Positions 1 to 8,317 of a stretch of DNA of 64,000 nucleotides are shown one piece after another. The translations under genes were made by a program, and so were the position numbers. The DNA is from Flagellimonas beolgyonensis (GTDB lineage: Bacteria > Bacteroidota > Bacteroidia > Flavobacteriales > Flavobacteriaceae). The stretch's first letter is position 1. Each line of letters opens with the position of its first letter. The notes beneath the pieces are model-generated. The model was not told the origin of the DNA and did not search any database. It saw nothing but the letters and a program-made list of their open reading frames with translations. Where the stretch lies: the NCBI RefSeq assembly GCF_003992615.1, contig NZ_RZMY01000015.1:62001-126000 (forward strand), read 5' to 3'.

Positions 1-1499
1 GTCCCGTAATCCTTTTCCACCACATCCTTCATGAGTTGCTGTACCTTCTTCACCGTTTCCTCGGAACAAATGGATGGGTTAATGACCTGCTTTTCAAAGC
101 GTTTTACCACCTTGTTGCCTTCGCGTACTTCTTTGATCAACTGTGGTTTCACGAACTCACCATCGTTAGCAATCGCATTGTAAAAGGCGAGGGTCTGCAT
201 GGGGGTCAGGGAAACTTCATAGCCATGGGACATCCAGCCCAATGAAATTCCGGACCACCCTTTATCTCCAGGATAACGAATCACGGGATCTCCCTCACCG
301 ATAATGGGAAGACCCAATTTCTTGTGAAGGCCCATGTTCATCAAGCGGTCGACAAACTTTTCAGGGTGTTCCTTGTAATTTTCGTTGATGATCTTGGCAA
401 ATGCCGTATTGGACGAAACGGCAAATGCTTTGGCGGTTGAGATTTTTCCATAACCTCCCCACCTGGAATCCTTGACCACTCCATCATAAATGCGGTACCT
501 TCCATTTTCCGTATCGATAACCGTGCTGGTATCGACCACTTTATCTTCCAAGGCAGCGACCAAGGACATCAACTTAAAAGTGGATCCTGGCTCGTGTGAC
601 TCGCCAATGGCATAGTTCAACTTTTCATAATATTTTCCTTCGGAGGTGCGGCCCAGATTGGAAATGGCCTTAATCTCTCCTGTTTTGGTCTCCATCACCA
701 CCACGCAACCATGGTCGGCTTTGTATTTTTCTAATTGCGCCAACAATTCATGATGTGCAATGTCCTGAATGTTCACATCGATGGTGGAAACCACGTCCAA
801 ACCATCTTCGGGCTCCACAATATTGTCCAGACCCACCGGCTTCCATTGCCCCTTCGCTATTTTTTGCTTTAAACGCTTGCCTTCCTTCCCTCGCAAATAG
901 GATTCGCCAAAGGCGCCGTCCATACCCACACGGGTGTAGTAGCCGTTTTCATCCACACGCTCGTAACCAATGCTACGGGCCGCCATTTTACCCAAGGGAT
1001 ATTCGCGCACCACACGATGGGTTTCGATAAAGCCCCCTTTATAAGGTCCAAGATTGAACAATGGAAACTGCTTTATACGAACATAATCGAGATAATCTAC
1101 ATCACGGGCCACCAATTTGTAGCGGTTACCGTTAGCCCTCGCCTTGCGGAACAATTGTCGGTAATAGGATGATGGCCGGTTGAACATTTTGCCCAACGAA
1201 TCGGAAAGGGCGGCCACATTGTTCTGGAAATTCTCTTCGGTTACTGTCTTGGCATCAAACCTGATTTCATATTTGGGCACCGAGGCGGCCAGCAAACTGC
1301 CATCTTCCGAATATAGGTTGCCGCGATTGGGCTCTATGGTGAACATTTTTTCGGTTTTGCTCAAAGCCAGTTCCTTGAATTCATCCCCTTTCACCATTTG
1401 GATATCCACCAGCTTAACTACCACGGCAATGGCCAATACCAAAAGACCCCCGGAAACCAGGTACAGTCTGTTCATGATATTTTTTTCAGTGATAGGCAT
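1..1499 (-). CDS. ftsI: Penicillin-binding protein 3 / FtsI, septal transpeptidase (partial, C-terminus off window)
   Basis: Division-specific transpeptidase that cross-links septal peptidoglycan in the periplasm, anchored by one N-terminal membrane helix (about residues 12-30). The 499 visible codons show the PBP dimerisation domain, then the transpeptidase domain with the SxxK nucleophile (STFK, about residue 306) and the SxN motif (SSN, about residue 362). The KTG motif and C-terminus lie beyond position 1. The ATG at 1499 overlaps the ftsL stop (TGATG), so translation is probably coupled. An internal ATG at 1475 is an alternative start. It is the last visible gene of the mraZ-rsmH-ftsL-ftsI order typical of the division cluster, where murE and mraY would follow. 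Family assignment is secure; FtsI rather than another class B PBP follows from context. Confidence 0.93.
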   Translation of the reverse strand, partial: MPITEKNIMNRLYLVSGGLLVLAIAVVVKLVDIQMVKGDEFKELALSKTEKMFTIEPNRGNLYSEDGSLLAASVPKYEIRFDAKTVTEENFQNNVAALSDSLGKMFNRPSSYYRQLFRKARANGNRYKLVARDVDYLDYVRIKQFPLFNLGPYKGGFIETHRVVREYPLGKMAARSIGYERVDENGYYTRVGMDGAFGESYLRGKEGKRLKQKIAKGQWKPVGLDNIVEPEDGLDVVSTIDVNIQDIAHHELLAQLEKYKADHGCVVVMETKTGEIKAISNLGRTSEGKYYEKLNYAIGESHEPGSTFKLMSLVAALEDKVVDTSTVIDTENGRYRIYDGVVKDSRWGGYGKISTAKAFAVSSNTAFAKIINENYKEHPEKFVDRLMNMGLHKKLGLPIIGEGDPVIRYPGDKGWSGISLGWMSHGYEVSLTPMQTLAFYNAIANDGEFVKPQLIKEVREGNKVVKRFEKQVINPSICSEETVKKVQQLMKDVVEKDYG

Positions 1500-1816
1500 C
1501 AATCGGCTGATTTAACTTTTATTTTTTTAGGGGGATCCTGGGACGGCACCAGTCCTTTGTCGGCCACCGCTTCTCGCAAGGTGGACTCCAATTTGAGTTG
1601 CTGTACCCTGGAACGACCCTCCACAAATTCACTGCGGAGCTTGCGAACCTCTTCGCTCAAGGATGCTATTTCCAAAACTTTTTTATCGGCATTGTGGCTA
1701 CTGGAAATCATGAGTGCAGCCAAAAAGGAGGCATATAACAAAAACATCCAGTTCTTGGGTGCATCGCCGCTCACCAAAAACTTTCCTTTTAGTATGTCCA
1801 GTAATCCCTTTTTCAT
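1499..1816 (-). CDS. ftsL: FtsL-like cell division protein
   Basis: A 105-residue bitopic protein: short basic cytoplasmic N-terminus, one hydrophobic segment (about residues 22-40), then a periplasmic helical region with heptad-like spacing (about 45-90). This is the architecture of FtsL, which with FtsB/DivIC and FtsQ activates the FtsWI septal synthase. FtsL sequences diverge strongly, so the call rests mainly on position between rsmH and ftsI, size and topology. It is separated from rsmH by 11 bases and overlaps ftsI, so all belong to one transcript. Confidence 0.8.
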   Translation of the reverse strand: MKKGLLDILKGKFLVSGDAPKNWMFLLYASFLAALMISSSHNADKKVLEIASLSEEVRKLRSEFVEGRSRVQQLKLESTLREAVADKGLVPSQDPPKKIKVKSAD

Positions 1817-1827
1817 TTTATTGTTCT

Positions 1828-2733
1828 CTATATGCGTTCCGCGATGCGGAGCTTGGCACTTCTCGCCCTGTTGTTCCTTGCAATTTCTTCCGCTGATGGC
1901 ACAATCAATCCGCCAACTTTTTTTAAGGGCACATTAATGTTCCCGTAGAAATCCTTTTCCGGCTCTCCCTCAAAACGCCCATCCCTGATGAAGCGCTTTA
2001 CCAATCGATCTTCCAAGGAATGGTAGCTGATCATGCTCAGCCGCCCCCCTTCCTTCAACACTTCGGGAACCTGTTCCAAAAATTCCTTCAATGCTTCAAT
2101 TTCTTGGTTGACCTCGATTCTGATCGCCTGATAGATCTGCGCCAGAATTTTGTTTTCTTTCATCTTGGGAAGGAACCGTTTCAAGACGGTTTTCAGGTCG
2201 TCCGTTGTCTTTATCGGATTTTGCCCCCTTGCCTCCACAATGGCTTTTGCCATGGCGTTGGCATTGCGCAATTCCCCATATTGAAACAGCACCGACGCAA
2301 GATCCTCCTGCGGATAGTCATTGACCACTTCAAACGCTGACAATGCTCCGGATCGGTTCATCCGCATATCCAAATCAGCATTGAACCGGGTGGAAAACCC
2401 GCGTTCCGCCTCGTCGAACTGATGGGAGGAAACCCCGAAATCCGCCAAGATTCCATCAACTTTCCGAATGCCATAGAACTTAAGGTATTGCTTGAGGTAG
2501 CGAAAGTTTTGATTGATCAACTGAAATCGCTCATCATCAATCGCATTCTGTAGGGCGTCCTCGTCCTGATCAAATGCGAACAACTTTCCCCCTTCTCCCA
2601 ATCGCTTCAATATTTCTTTGGAATGTCCTCCGCCACCAAAGGTGACATCTACATACACCCCATCCTTTTTTATGTCCAATCCGTCCACCGACTCCTGTAA
2701 CAAAACCGGATTGTGGTACGCACTATTCATCAT
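1828..2733 (-). CDS. rsmH: 16S rRNA (cytosine(1402)-N(4))-methyltransferase
   Basis: RsmH (MraW) methylates N4 of C1402 in 16S rRNA, at the ribosomal P site, using SAM. The protein is about 301 residues, normal for the family. It opens with the conserved HNPVLL segment, followed by the glycine-rich SAM site (DVTFGGGGHS) and, further on, DFGVSSHQ and the C-terminal SYHSLEDR block. I chose the ATG at 2733; an in-frame TTG lies at 2739 and another ATG at 2730. Either ATG overlaps the 3' end of mraZ, so coupling to mraZ is expected. Confidence 0.95.
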   Translation of the reverse strand: MMNSAYHNPVLLQESVDGLDIKKDGVYVDVTFGGGGHSKEILKRLGEGGKLFAFDQDEDALQNAIDDERFQLINQNFRYLKQYLKFYGIRKVDGILADFGVSSHQFDEAERGFSTRFNADLDMRMNRSGALSAFEVVNDYPQEDLASVLFQYGELRNANAMAKAIVEARGQNPIKTTDDLKTVLKRFLPKMKENKILAQIYQAIRIEVNQEIEALKEFLEQVPEVLKEGGRLSMISYHSLEDRLVKRFIRDGRFEGEPEKDFYGNINVPLKKVGGLIVPSAEEIARNNRARSAKLRIAERI

Positions 2734-3178
2734 CAGCAAATATCTCTTCGGCTAGATCAGCATAATCCTTCTCCCCTTCGGCCAAGACTTTTTCGTACAT
2801 GTCCTTGTTCCATATTTCGATCTTGTCAAAAACGGCATTGAGGACGACCTCCTTTTCTATTTTGGCATATTCCACCAAATTTTTGGGAATCTGAAGTCTT
2901 CCGGTATCCCCATCGATGACCACTTCCTTCATGCCTGCCACAAAGTTTCTCACGAAAGCATCGTACTTTCTATTGATCTTACTTTTCTTCATGACCTTTT
3001 GCATGAGCACATCAAATTCCTGCTTGGGATACAGCTCCAGACATTGCTGAAAAACGGACCGCTTGATCACGAACCCCTCCTTTAAAACAGGCAACAACTG
3101 GTTCTTCAAGGAAATAGGCAGGAGCACCCTTCCCTTGGAGTCAGCTTTACAATCATGTTGTCCTATGATATGGGTCAC
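2723..3178 (-). CDS. mraZ: Transcriptional regulator MraZ
   Basis: DNA-binding protein of the SpoVT/AbrB-like MraZ family, which controls the division and cell-wall (dcw) cluster that it heads. At 151 residues it has two MraZ repeats, each with the DxxGR signature (DSKGR near residue 13, DGDTGR near 94). Translation appears to start at a GTG (3178), which gives the family N-terminus beginning with a D/C-containing strand. The operator-like direct repeats just upstream (3226-3274) match the autoregulation known for MraZ in other phyla. First gene of the operon. Confidence 0.95.
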   Translation of the reverse strand: MTHIIGQHDCKADSKGRVLLPISLKNQLLPVLKEGFVIKRSVFQQCLELYPKQEFDVLMQKVMKKSKINRKYDAFVRNFVAGMKEVVIDGDTGRLQIPKNLVEYAKIEKEVVLNAVFDKIEIWNKDMYEKVLAEGEKDYADLAEEIFADDE

Positions 3179-3207
3179 TAGAAATCAATTGGTTAGTTAA
3201 TACAACT

Positions 3208-3215
3208 CAAATATA
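3208..3215 (-). promoter_or_regulatory. Bacteroidota -7 box for mraZ operon
   Basis: TATATTTG on the minus strand fits the Bacteroidota sigma-A -7 element TAnnTTTG. It lies 30 bases upstream of the mraZ GTG and directly downstream of the GTGGA repeats. No clear -33 TTG element was found; the repeats occupy its expected position. Confidence 0.6.
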
Positions 3216-3225
3216 TATATTTTAT

Positions 3226-3274
3226 TTCCACATTTCTCCACATAACTCCACATTTGTTAATAAATTCCCCACTT
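3226..3274 (-). promoter_or_regulatory. Candidate MraZ operator: tandem GTGG repeats
   Basis: On the minus strand three direct repeats of ATGTGGAR occupy 3226-3253 with an exact 10-base period. A fourth related element (AAGTGGGG) lies two turns upstream at 3267-3274. MraZ proteins in other bacteria bind short G-rich direct repeats spaced about one helical turn in front of mraZ. The periodicity, the position overlapping the -33 region and the target gene all fit. Binding is inferred from this resemblance only. Confidence 0.7.
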
Positions 3275-3409
3275 TTCGATGTAAAACCTTTTTTTGGGAC
3301 CAAAAATCCACTTGATGGATGCTTTTGGGAACTTCTTCAATTTTCCATTACACAAATATTCTTGTGCGCCATATGACAAAAACCTGAAATCTTTGTGATA
3401 TGAATTGCC

Positions 3410-3417
3410 TATATTTG
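3410..3417 (+). promoter_or_regulatory. -7 box for hydrolase-engB
   Basis: TATATTTG (TAnnTTTG) lies 26 bases upstream of the hydrolase start codon. A TTTG at 3392-3395 is only 14 bases away, short for a -33 element. Confidence 0.55.
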
Positions 3418-3443
3418 CGCCTCCTACCACCAACTAACTATAG

Positions 3444-4208
3444 ATGGAAGAGCATTTAAAAGAGGATGGCAAATACAGGTATATAGAGAAGGGCGAAGGA
3501 ACCCCAATGATCATTTTACATGGATTGATGGGCGGATTGAGCAACTTTCAGGGTGTATCGGAATATTTCCCATCCAAAGGGTACAAGGTGTTGATTCCCG
3601 AACTACCCATTTATGACATGCCGATTCTAAAGACCACCGTAAAAAACTTTGCCAAGTTCTTGGAAGAGTTCATCGAGTACAAAGGATTGAAGGATGTGAT
3701 TCTTTTAGGCAATTCGCTGGGTGGCCATATTGGCCTTTTGCACACCAAAATGTTTCCAAAAATGGTGAAGGCCCTGGTGATCACAGGAAGTTCCGGGCTT
3801 TACGAAAGTGCCATGGGCGATGGTTATCCAAAGCGTGGTGACTACGAGTTCATCAAAAAGAAGGCCCAGGATGTTTTTTACGATCCAGAAGTGGCTACCA
3901 AGGAAATCGTGGACGAAGTTTTCGCAACGGTGAACGACCGGATGAAATTGGTCAAGACCCTCGCCATTGCCAAAAGTGCCATTCGCCATAACATGTCCAA
4001 GGATTTACCCAAAATGCACACCCCTACTTGCATTATTTGGGGAGAGAACGATACGGTGACCCCCCCAAATGTAGCGAAGGAATTTCATGAGTTGTTGCCC
4101 GATTCCGATCTTTATTGGATCGAGAAATGTGGGCATGCCCCGATGATGGAGCATCCTGAGGATTTTAATCGCATACTGGACGCTTGGTTGAAAAAGCGTA
4201 ACTTCTAA
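3444..4208 (+). CDS. Alpha/beta hydrolase
   Basis: A 254-residue alpha/beta-hydrolase-fold protein with no signal peptide, so probably cytoplasmic. The oxyanion-hole HGLMGG segment is near residue 26. The nucleophile elbow GNSLGG places Ser at about 91, the acid is in GENDTVTPP, and the His is in CGHAP near the C-terminus, so the triad is complete. It precedes engB by two bases and forms a two-gene operon with it, divergent from mraZ. This position is conserved in flavobacteria as far as I know, but the substrate is unknown; esterase or C-C hydrolase activity are both possible. Confidence 0.85.
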   Translation: MEEHLKEDGKYRYIEKGEGTPMIILHGLMGGLSNFQGVSEYFPSKGYKVLIPELPIYDMPILKTTVKNFAKFLEEFIEYKGLKDVILLGNSLGGHIGLLHTKMFPKMVKALVITGSSGLYESAMGDGYPKRGDYEFIKKKAQDVFYDPEVATKEIVDEVFATVNDRMKLVKTLAIAKSAIRHNMSKDLPKMHTPTCIIWGENDTVTPPNVAKEFHELLPDSDLYWIEKCGHAPMMEHPEDFNRILDAWLKKRNF

Positions 4209-4210
4209 GC

Positions 4211-4822
4211 ATGAAAATTACATCGGCGGAATTCGTAATGAGCAACTCAAGTGTGGCCAAATGCCCCAATGAGCCTTTGCCAGAGTATGCCTTTATTGGT
4301 CGATCGAATGTGGGTAAATCATCATTGATCAATATGTTGGTGGACCGCAAGGGATTGGCCAAAACTTCCGGCCGACCCGGAAAGACCCAATTGATCAACC
4401 ATTTTAAAATCAATAACAATTGGTTTTTGGTGGATTTGCCAGGCTACGGGTATGCCCGGGTTTCCAAAAAGGACAAAAAGACCTTTCAGAAATACATCAC
4501 CGAATATTTCCAAAAACGCAAACAATTGGTGTGCGGCTTTGTACTTGTCGATATTCGCCATGATCCACAACCCATAGATCTGGAATTTATGGAATGGTTG
4601 GGCACCAATCAAATTCCATTTGCCATCATCTTTACCAAGGCAGACAAACTGAAGCCCGGGGCAGTGGAAAGACAGGTAAACGCCTACTTGCGAAAAATGG
4701 TGGAAGGTATTTGGGAAGAAGCGCCCCCACATTTTACCACCTCATCCACCAATAGAATGGGTCAAGAAGAGCTATTGGCCTTCATAGACGGAATCAATCA
4801 GGATTTTTTCAAACAATCCTAA
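4211..4822 (+). CDS. engB: Ribosome biogenesis GTPase EngB (YsxC/YihA)
   Basis: Small TRAFAC GTPase needed for assembly of the large ribosomal subunit. The 203-residue protein has the G1 P-loop GRSNVGKSS (residues 30-38), the G2 threonine region after GRPGKTQ, G3 DLPGYGYA and G4 TKAD. Its length is typical for EngB with no extra domains. It follows the hydrolase by two bases, so co-transcription is likely. Confidence 0.96.
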   Translation: MKITSAEFVMSNSSVAKCPNEPLPEYAFIGRSNVGKSSLINMLVDRKGLAKTSGRPGKTQLINHFKINNNWFLVDLPGYGYARVSKKDKKTFQKYITEYFQKRKQLVCGFVLVDIRHDPQPIDLEFMEWLGTNQIPFAIIFTKADKLKPGAVERQVNAYLRKMVEGIWEEAPPHFTTSSTNRMGQEELLAFIDGINQDFFKQS

Positions 4823-4887
4823 ACCGCTGCTTTGTCCTCTTGTTCGGGAGCAACCCAAAATCGTAAGGAATTTAGGCTCTTATCGAC

Positions 4888-4895
4888 TAAATTTG
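4888..4895 (+). promoter_or_regulatory. -7 box for pirin gene
   Basis: TAAATTTG matches TAnnTTTG and lies 29 bases before the pirin ATG, in the gap after engB. No convincing -33 element. Confidence 0.5.
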
Positions 4896-4924
4896 CTTGA
4901 AAATTGGTTAGAAAAAGAAGATTT

Positions 4925-5653
4925 ATGAAGACAGTTTACCACAAAGCCAACACTCGAGGACACGCCAACCATGGTTGGCTGGATTCCCACCACACCTTCA
5001 GTTTTGCGAGCTACCAAAATCCGGAACGGATGCATTTTGGGGTGCTTAGGGTTCTTAACGATGACCAAGTGGCTGCCGGACAGGGTTTTGGCACGCATCC
5101 GCACGACAACATGGAAATTATTTCCATTCCCTTGGAAGGCGACTTGGAACACAAAGACAGTATGGGCAATGTGGCCACCATTAAGGAAGGGGATGTACAG
5201 GTTATGAGTGCAGGCACCGGAATTTACCATAGCGAATACAACAAGAACCAAGACAAAGAGGTCAAGTTTTTGCAGATTTGGGTGTTTCCCAACAAGCGCA
5301 ATGTAGAACCACGTTACGATCAGATTTCCATCCGAGATATTGAAAAGAAGAACAGCTTTTATCAAGTGCTTTCGCCCAAAGCAGATGATCAAGGGGTTTG
5401 GATCCATCAGGATGCCTGGTTCCATTTGGGGAGATTTGATGCAAACGCCTCCGATATCTATACCTTGAAATTGAAAGACAATGGTGTTTATGTCTTTGTC
5501 CTGGACGGTGAAGTGGAAATTAATGGGCAAAAATTGGAAAAACGGGATGGCTATGGGATTTGGGAGACCGAATCTTTCGAGCTCAAATCCCTTACCGATA
5601 GTCGAGTGTTACTGATGGAAGTCCCGATGAGCCTCGGCAAAATTGGGAGATAA
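4925..5653 (+). CDS. Pirin family protein
   Basis: Bicupin protein of the pirin family (242 residues from the ATG at 4925). The N-terminal cupin carries the metal-binding His pair in the FGTHPHDNMEI block and a His/Glu pair further on (GTGIYHSEYN). The start after a short in-frame extension at 4904 was chosen because family members begin with a similar strand followed by TRGHANHGWLDSHHTFSF-like sequence. Pirins are iron-binding cytoplasmic proteins, some with quercetinase activity; the substrate here cannot be read. It is a single-gene unit with its own -7 box and a strong terminator. Confidence 0.9.
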   Translation: MKTVYHKANTRGHANHGWLDSHHTFSFASYQNPERMHFGVLRVLNDDQVAAGQGFGTHPHDNMEIISIPLEGDLEHKDSMGNVATIKEGDVQVMSAGTGIYHSEYNKNQDKEVKFLQIWVFPNKRNVEPRYDQISIRDIEKKNSFYQVLSPKADDQGVWIHQDAWFHLGRFDANASDIYTLKLKDNGVYVFVLDGEVEINGQKLEKRDGYGIWETESFELKSLTDSRVLLMEVPMSLGKIGR

Positions 5654-5669
5654 CCCTTAAATAGAATTT

Positions 5670-5695
5670 GAAAGCCCCTTTTTGGGGCTTTTTTT
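5670..5695 (+). terminator. Rho-independent terminator after pirin gene
   Basis: AAAGCCCC / GGGGCTTT stem with a T5 loop followed by a T-tract, 17 bases after the pirin stop. Confidence 0.85.
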
Positions 5696-5739
5696 ATGGA
5701 ATAATTGGATATTTTAGTGGCAACCAACCATTTTCCAAA

Positions 5740-6396
5740 ATGAAAAAATTACTGTTACCGCTACTATTTCTCGTTGCCTTCCAAATTTCAGCTCAAGGTA
5801 AATTGCAGCCTCCCTGTCCCGAAATCTCCGATTATTCCCTTTCCCAATTTTTAACCAAACTGACATTGGCCGTTGGCAAAAAGGACAAAAAATTTATTCT
5901 GGACCATATGTCACCCCACATACTCAATAGTTTTGGGGGCGATGGCGGCATAGAGGAGTTTAAGGCCTATTGGGATTTTGATTCGGCAGACTCAAAATTT
6001 TGGGAGGTCACCGAACAAGTATTGCTCATCGGCGGACCCAAACACAAAAAGGACGCTGAAGACTATATTATACCGTTCACATTCAGCGATTGGCCCGAAG
6101 ATTATGATGCCTTTGAACATTTTCTGGTATTGGGCACCAATGTAAATGTTCGGGACAAACCCAACACCCAGGATTCCCAAATTTTGGGACAATTCAGCTA
6201 TCAAATTGTAAAATGGAACAGGACAGAAAATGATAATTCCAACACGGAACCGCAATGGTACAATGTGAGTTCTGTGGATGGTAAGCTTACAGGATATGTT
6301 TTTGGCAACTACTTGGTAAGTCCCATTGGATATCGAATGGGCTTGACCAAAACTGAAAAGGGCTGGGTCATTTCCTTGTTGGTGGCAGGGGATTAA
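5740..6396 (+). CDS. Exported protein with SH3-like domain
   Basis: Unrecognised 218-residue protein. A Sec signal peptide (basic MKK, hydrophobic core, cleavage near ISAQ at about 18) points to export. The C-terminal half (about 125-200) looks like a bacterial SH3 (SH3b) domain: a NVNVRDKPNTQDSQILGQFSYQ strand pattern, then WYNV and GYVFGNYL. The middle region has no recognised motif. I chose the ATG at 5740 because it begins a good signal peptide; the longer reading starts at a TTG inside the pirin terminator. Function is unknown; SH3b domains often bind peptidoglycan or proteins in the envelope. Confidence 0.75.
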   Translation: MKKLLLPLLFLVAFQISAQGKLQPPCPEISDYSLSQFLTKLTLAVGKKDKKFILDHMSPHILNSFGGDGGIEEFKAYWDFDSADSKFWEVTEQVLLIGGPKHKKDAEDYIIPFTFSDWPEDYDAFEHFLVLGTNVNVRDKPNTQDSQILGQFSYQIVKWNRTENDNSNTEPQWYNVSSVDGKLTGYVFGNYLVSPIGYRMGLTKTEKGWVISLLVAGD

Positions 6397-6425
6397 TCTG
6401 TATTTTGCAACCAAACTTTTTGATT

Positions 6426-6923
6426 ATGGCAAATACCGTAAACCGAATTACACCAGGAGGATTTCTAAAAATGCTATCGTTTTTGCATCTAGGCATTGCG
6501 GCAACCCCAATTGCCCTGGGCATCTTTTTTTACGTGCAATCCCAAAATGCGGAGCTTAGTCTAGAGGATGAGGGCGATATGTTTATGGCCATTGTTCCCT
6601 TAATAGCCGTCAGTAGCATTTTTATTGGAGACTTTCTGTTCAAAAAATGGATAGGGAGCCTGCCCGAAAAAATGGCACTACGCGACAAATTGGCCAAGTT
6701 CCAGTCGGCGGCGATCATCAAATATGCCTTAATGGAAGGGGCAGCTCTGTTCGCCATGGTCATTTTCTCGAACACACAAAACCTCACCTATCTTTTAATA
6801 GGGGTCTTCATGATTTTCTATCTCATCCTTCAAAGGCCCACAAAAGATAAAATCGAAAGAATACTGAATCTTAGAGGTGAGGAAAAGGCCCAATTTGACC
6901 AATTGAACGAGCCTTTGGACTAG
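6426..6923 (+). CDS. Small integral membrane protein
   Basis: Hypothetical 165-residue membrane protein with about four hydrophobic segments (near residues 15-37, 53-73, 94-113 and 116-136) and a charged C-terminal tail. No catalytic motif is visible. The ATG at 6426 follows a TTG alternative at 6405. It runs in the same direction as the preceding exported protein, 29 bases after it, and ends by overlapping the convergent gldC by four bases. Function unknown. Confidence 0.7.
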   Translation: MANTVNRITPGGFLKMLSFLHLGIAATPIALGIFFYVQSQNAELSLEDEGDMFMAIVPLIAVSSIFIGDFLFKKWIGSLPEKMALRDKLAKFQSAAIIKYALMEGAALFAMVIFSNTQNLTYLLIGVFMIFYLILQRPTKDKIERILNLRGEEKAQFDQLNEPLD

Positions 6924-7261
6924 CGCAGTTTATCCAGCTCCAATTTTTCTTCGAAGTAATCGCAAAAATCCTTCATGGTAGCGGTCATCTTCTCGTCTTG
7001 GGTGGCTTTCATGAAAGTATCGGCCATGGTCACCAAGGTCTGATGGAAAAATATCTTCATTTCATCCACGGGCATGTCCTTCGTCCAAAGATCTATCTTC
7101 AATGATTCCCTATTGTTGCTGTCCCAAACTGAAAGAAACATGGCCTTGGCTTCTTCATTGTTCACACCGCCATCTTCGGCAGACCAATGCAATGTTTCGG
7201 GCACCCGATTTTCATCCAACCCTACTTTTAATTTTATTTCTGATGTATGTTCTACAGCCAT
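6920..7261 (-). CDS. gldC: Gliding motility protein GldC
   Basis: 113-residue cytoplasmic protein matching GldC of flavobacterial gliding: an N-terminal strand EIKLKVGLDENRVPE, WSAEDGG, then LDLWTKDMP-like sequence. GldC is thought to work with GldB; mutants in Flavobacterium lose efficient gliding. It lies directly after gldB with no gap, so the two are co-expressed. The family fold is poorly characterised, and the call comes from sequence and the invariant gldB-gldC pairing. Confidence 0.92.
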   Translation of the reverse strand: MAVEHTSEIKLKVGLDENRVPETLHWSAEDGGVNNEEAKAMFLSVWDSNNRESLKIDLWTKDMPVDEMKIFFHQTLVTMADTFMKATQDEKMTATMKDFCDYFEEKLELDKLR

Positions 7262-8251
7262 CTATTTTCTTGGTTTGTAATTCGATTGTTTTAAAATTTC
7301 GTCAGCTGGCATATCCAACAACTGTTTTAAGGATATCGGATTTTTATCAACAAAGGCCCTCACAATCTGCCAGCCCATGTACCTTCCCAATCGTGGTGGT
7401 GACTCATTATCGAGCTCCAGACCAAACTTGGAAAAAGGGGCCGGATCCAAAAACCTACGATCCAATTGGGAGTCTGTGCTGTACAATAGTTCCCGTTCCA
7501 CAAAATACGTCCAGATCTGCTCTTCGTTGGCCATGGCCCAATCCATTTCGGCATCGGAATAACCCATCTTTTGGGCATCGGTATCGTTTGGCAATAGCCT
7601 ATCTTTCAGATACAACTCTTTGCCATAATAGATCATTCGTGCCAAAAATGTACGGTTTCTTGGCATGGGAACCACTCTTTTTGAAAAGGCACTTGCCACA
7701 TCGGAAGCCATAAATTTTTTATCAAGACCTGCGGCAATATAGCGTTGGATACCTTCATAAAAATGATGGTCCTCGCCCAAATAATTATCAAGTCCGATCA
7801 ATAAAAGGGTATCGGTGAGTATGATGCGGTCTTCATAACGCACATCAGAAGTCAAGGTGACCACCTTGGGCACCGGAAATTGGGGAAAATAATACTTGAT
7901 ATGTTGAAACAGGGATTCCAATGCATCGGTTTCCTTGGTAAAACTCCCAAATTCCCTATCCACTTCACTGGATAGTTCCATTTGTATGGTATCCGTAAGC
8001 TTGGCCACCCAAATACTGTCGGGAAACTGGGTCGGAAACAGATAGGGATATTTTGATTTCAAACCTGGTATGGCCGCTGCATCAGCTTCTGCAAACTCGC
8101 GATCGAACCTTGCAATTTTCAGTTCCAAAGGAATTTTGGCAATCTCGGCCTCCACCTTATCTTCTTCCTTACAGGATAAAACCAAAAGGGAAAATGCAAA
8201 AAGCACCCCCATTATAACTCTATTTTTAAAGTATTTGGACAACCACTTCAT
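7262..8251 (-). CDS. gldB: Gliding motility lipoprotein GldB
   Basis: 329-residue lipoprotein essential for gliding in Flavobacterium johnsoniae, linked to the type IX secretion/gliding machine. The signal peptide ends in a lipobox-like LVLSC with Cys27 as the lipidation site, followed by acidic KEED, which suits surface or outer-membrane sorting. I chose the ATG at 8251 because the longer in-frame reading (to 8344) would put a second hydrophobic stretch ahead of the signal peptide and overlap nadE. Transcribed toward gldC, divergent from nadE. Confidence 0.92.
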   Translation of the reverse strand: MKWLSKYFKNRVIMGVLFAFSLLVLSCKEEDKVEAEIAKIPLELKIARFDREFAEADAAAIPGLKSKYPYLFPTQFPDSIWVAKLTDTIQMELSSEVDREFGSFTKETDALESLFQHIKYYFPQFPVPKVVTLTSDVRYEDRIILTDTLLLIGLDNYLGEDHHFYEGIQRYIAAGLDKKFMASDVASAFSKRVVPMPRNRTFLARMIYYGKELYLKDRLLPNDTDAQKMGYSDAEMDWAMANEEQIWTYFVERELLYSTDSQLDRRFLDPAPFSKFGLELDNESPPRLGRYMGWQIVRAFVDKNPISLKQLLDMPADEILKQSNYKPRK

Positions 8252-8317
8252 TTTTAAGGGCACAGCGATTAAATTTACAGGCCACAAAGGTAAATTATAG
8301 AAACTAAATAGGAAGAT

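Noticed and set aside
3386..3417. Full -33/-7 promoter pairs at most starts
   Set aside because: The -7 boxes are clear, but TTG-type -33 elements at 17-23 bases could not be found convincingly, so only the -7 boxes are listed.
4880..5530. 216-codon minus-strand frame opposite the pirin gene
   Set aside because: Fully antisense to a conserved family member and without domain features.
5668..5739. Longer start for the SH3-like exported protein
   Set aside because: The TTG start lies within the pirin terminator hairpin and would place 24 residues ahead of a clear signal peptide.
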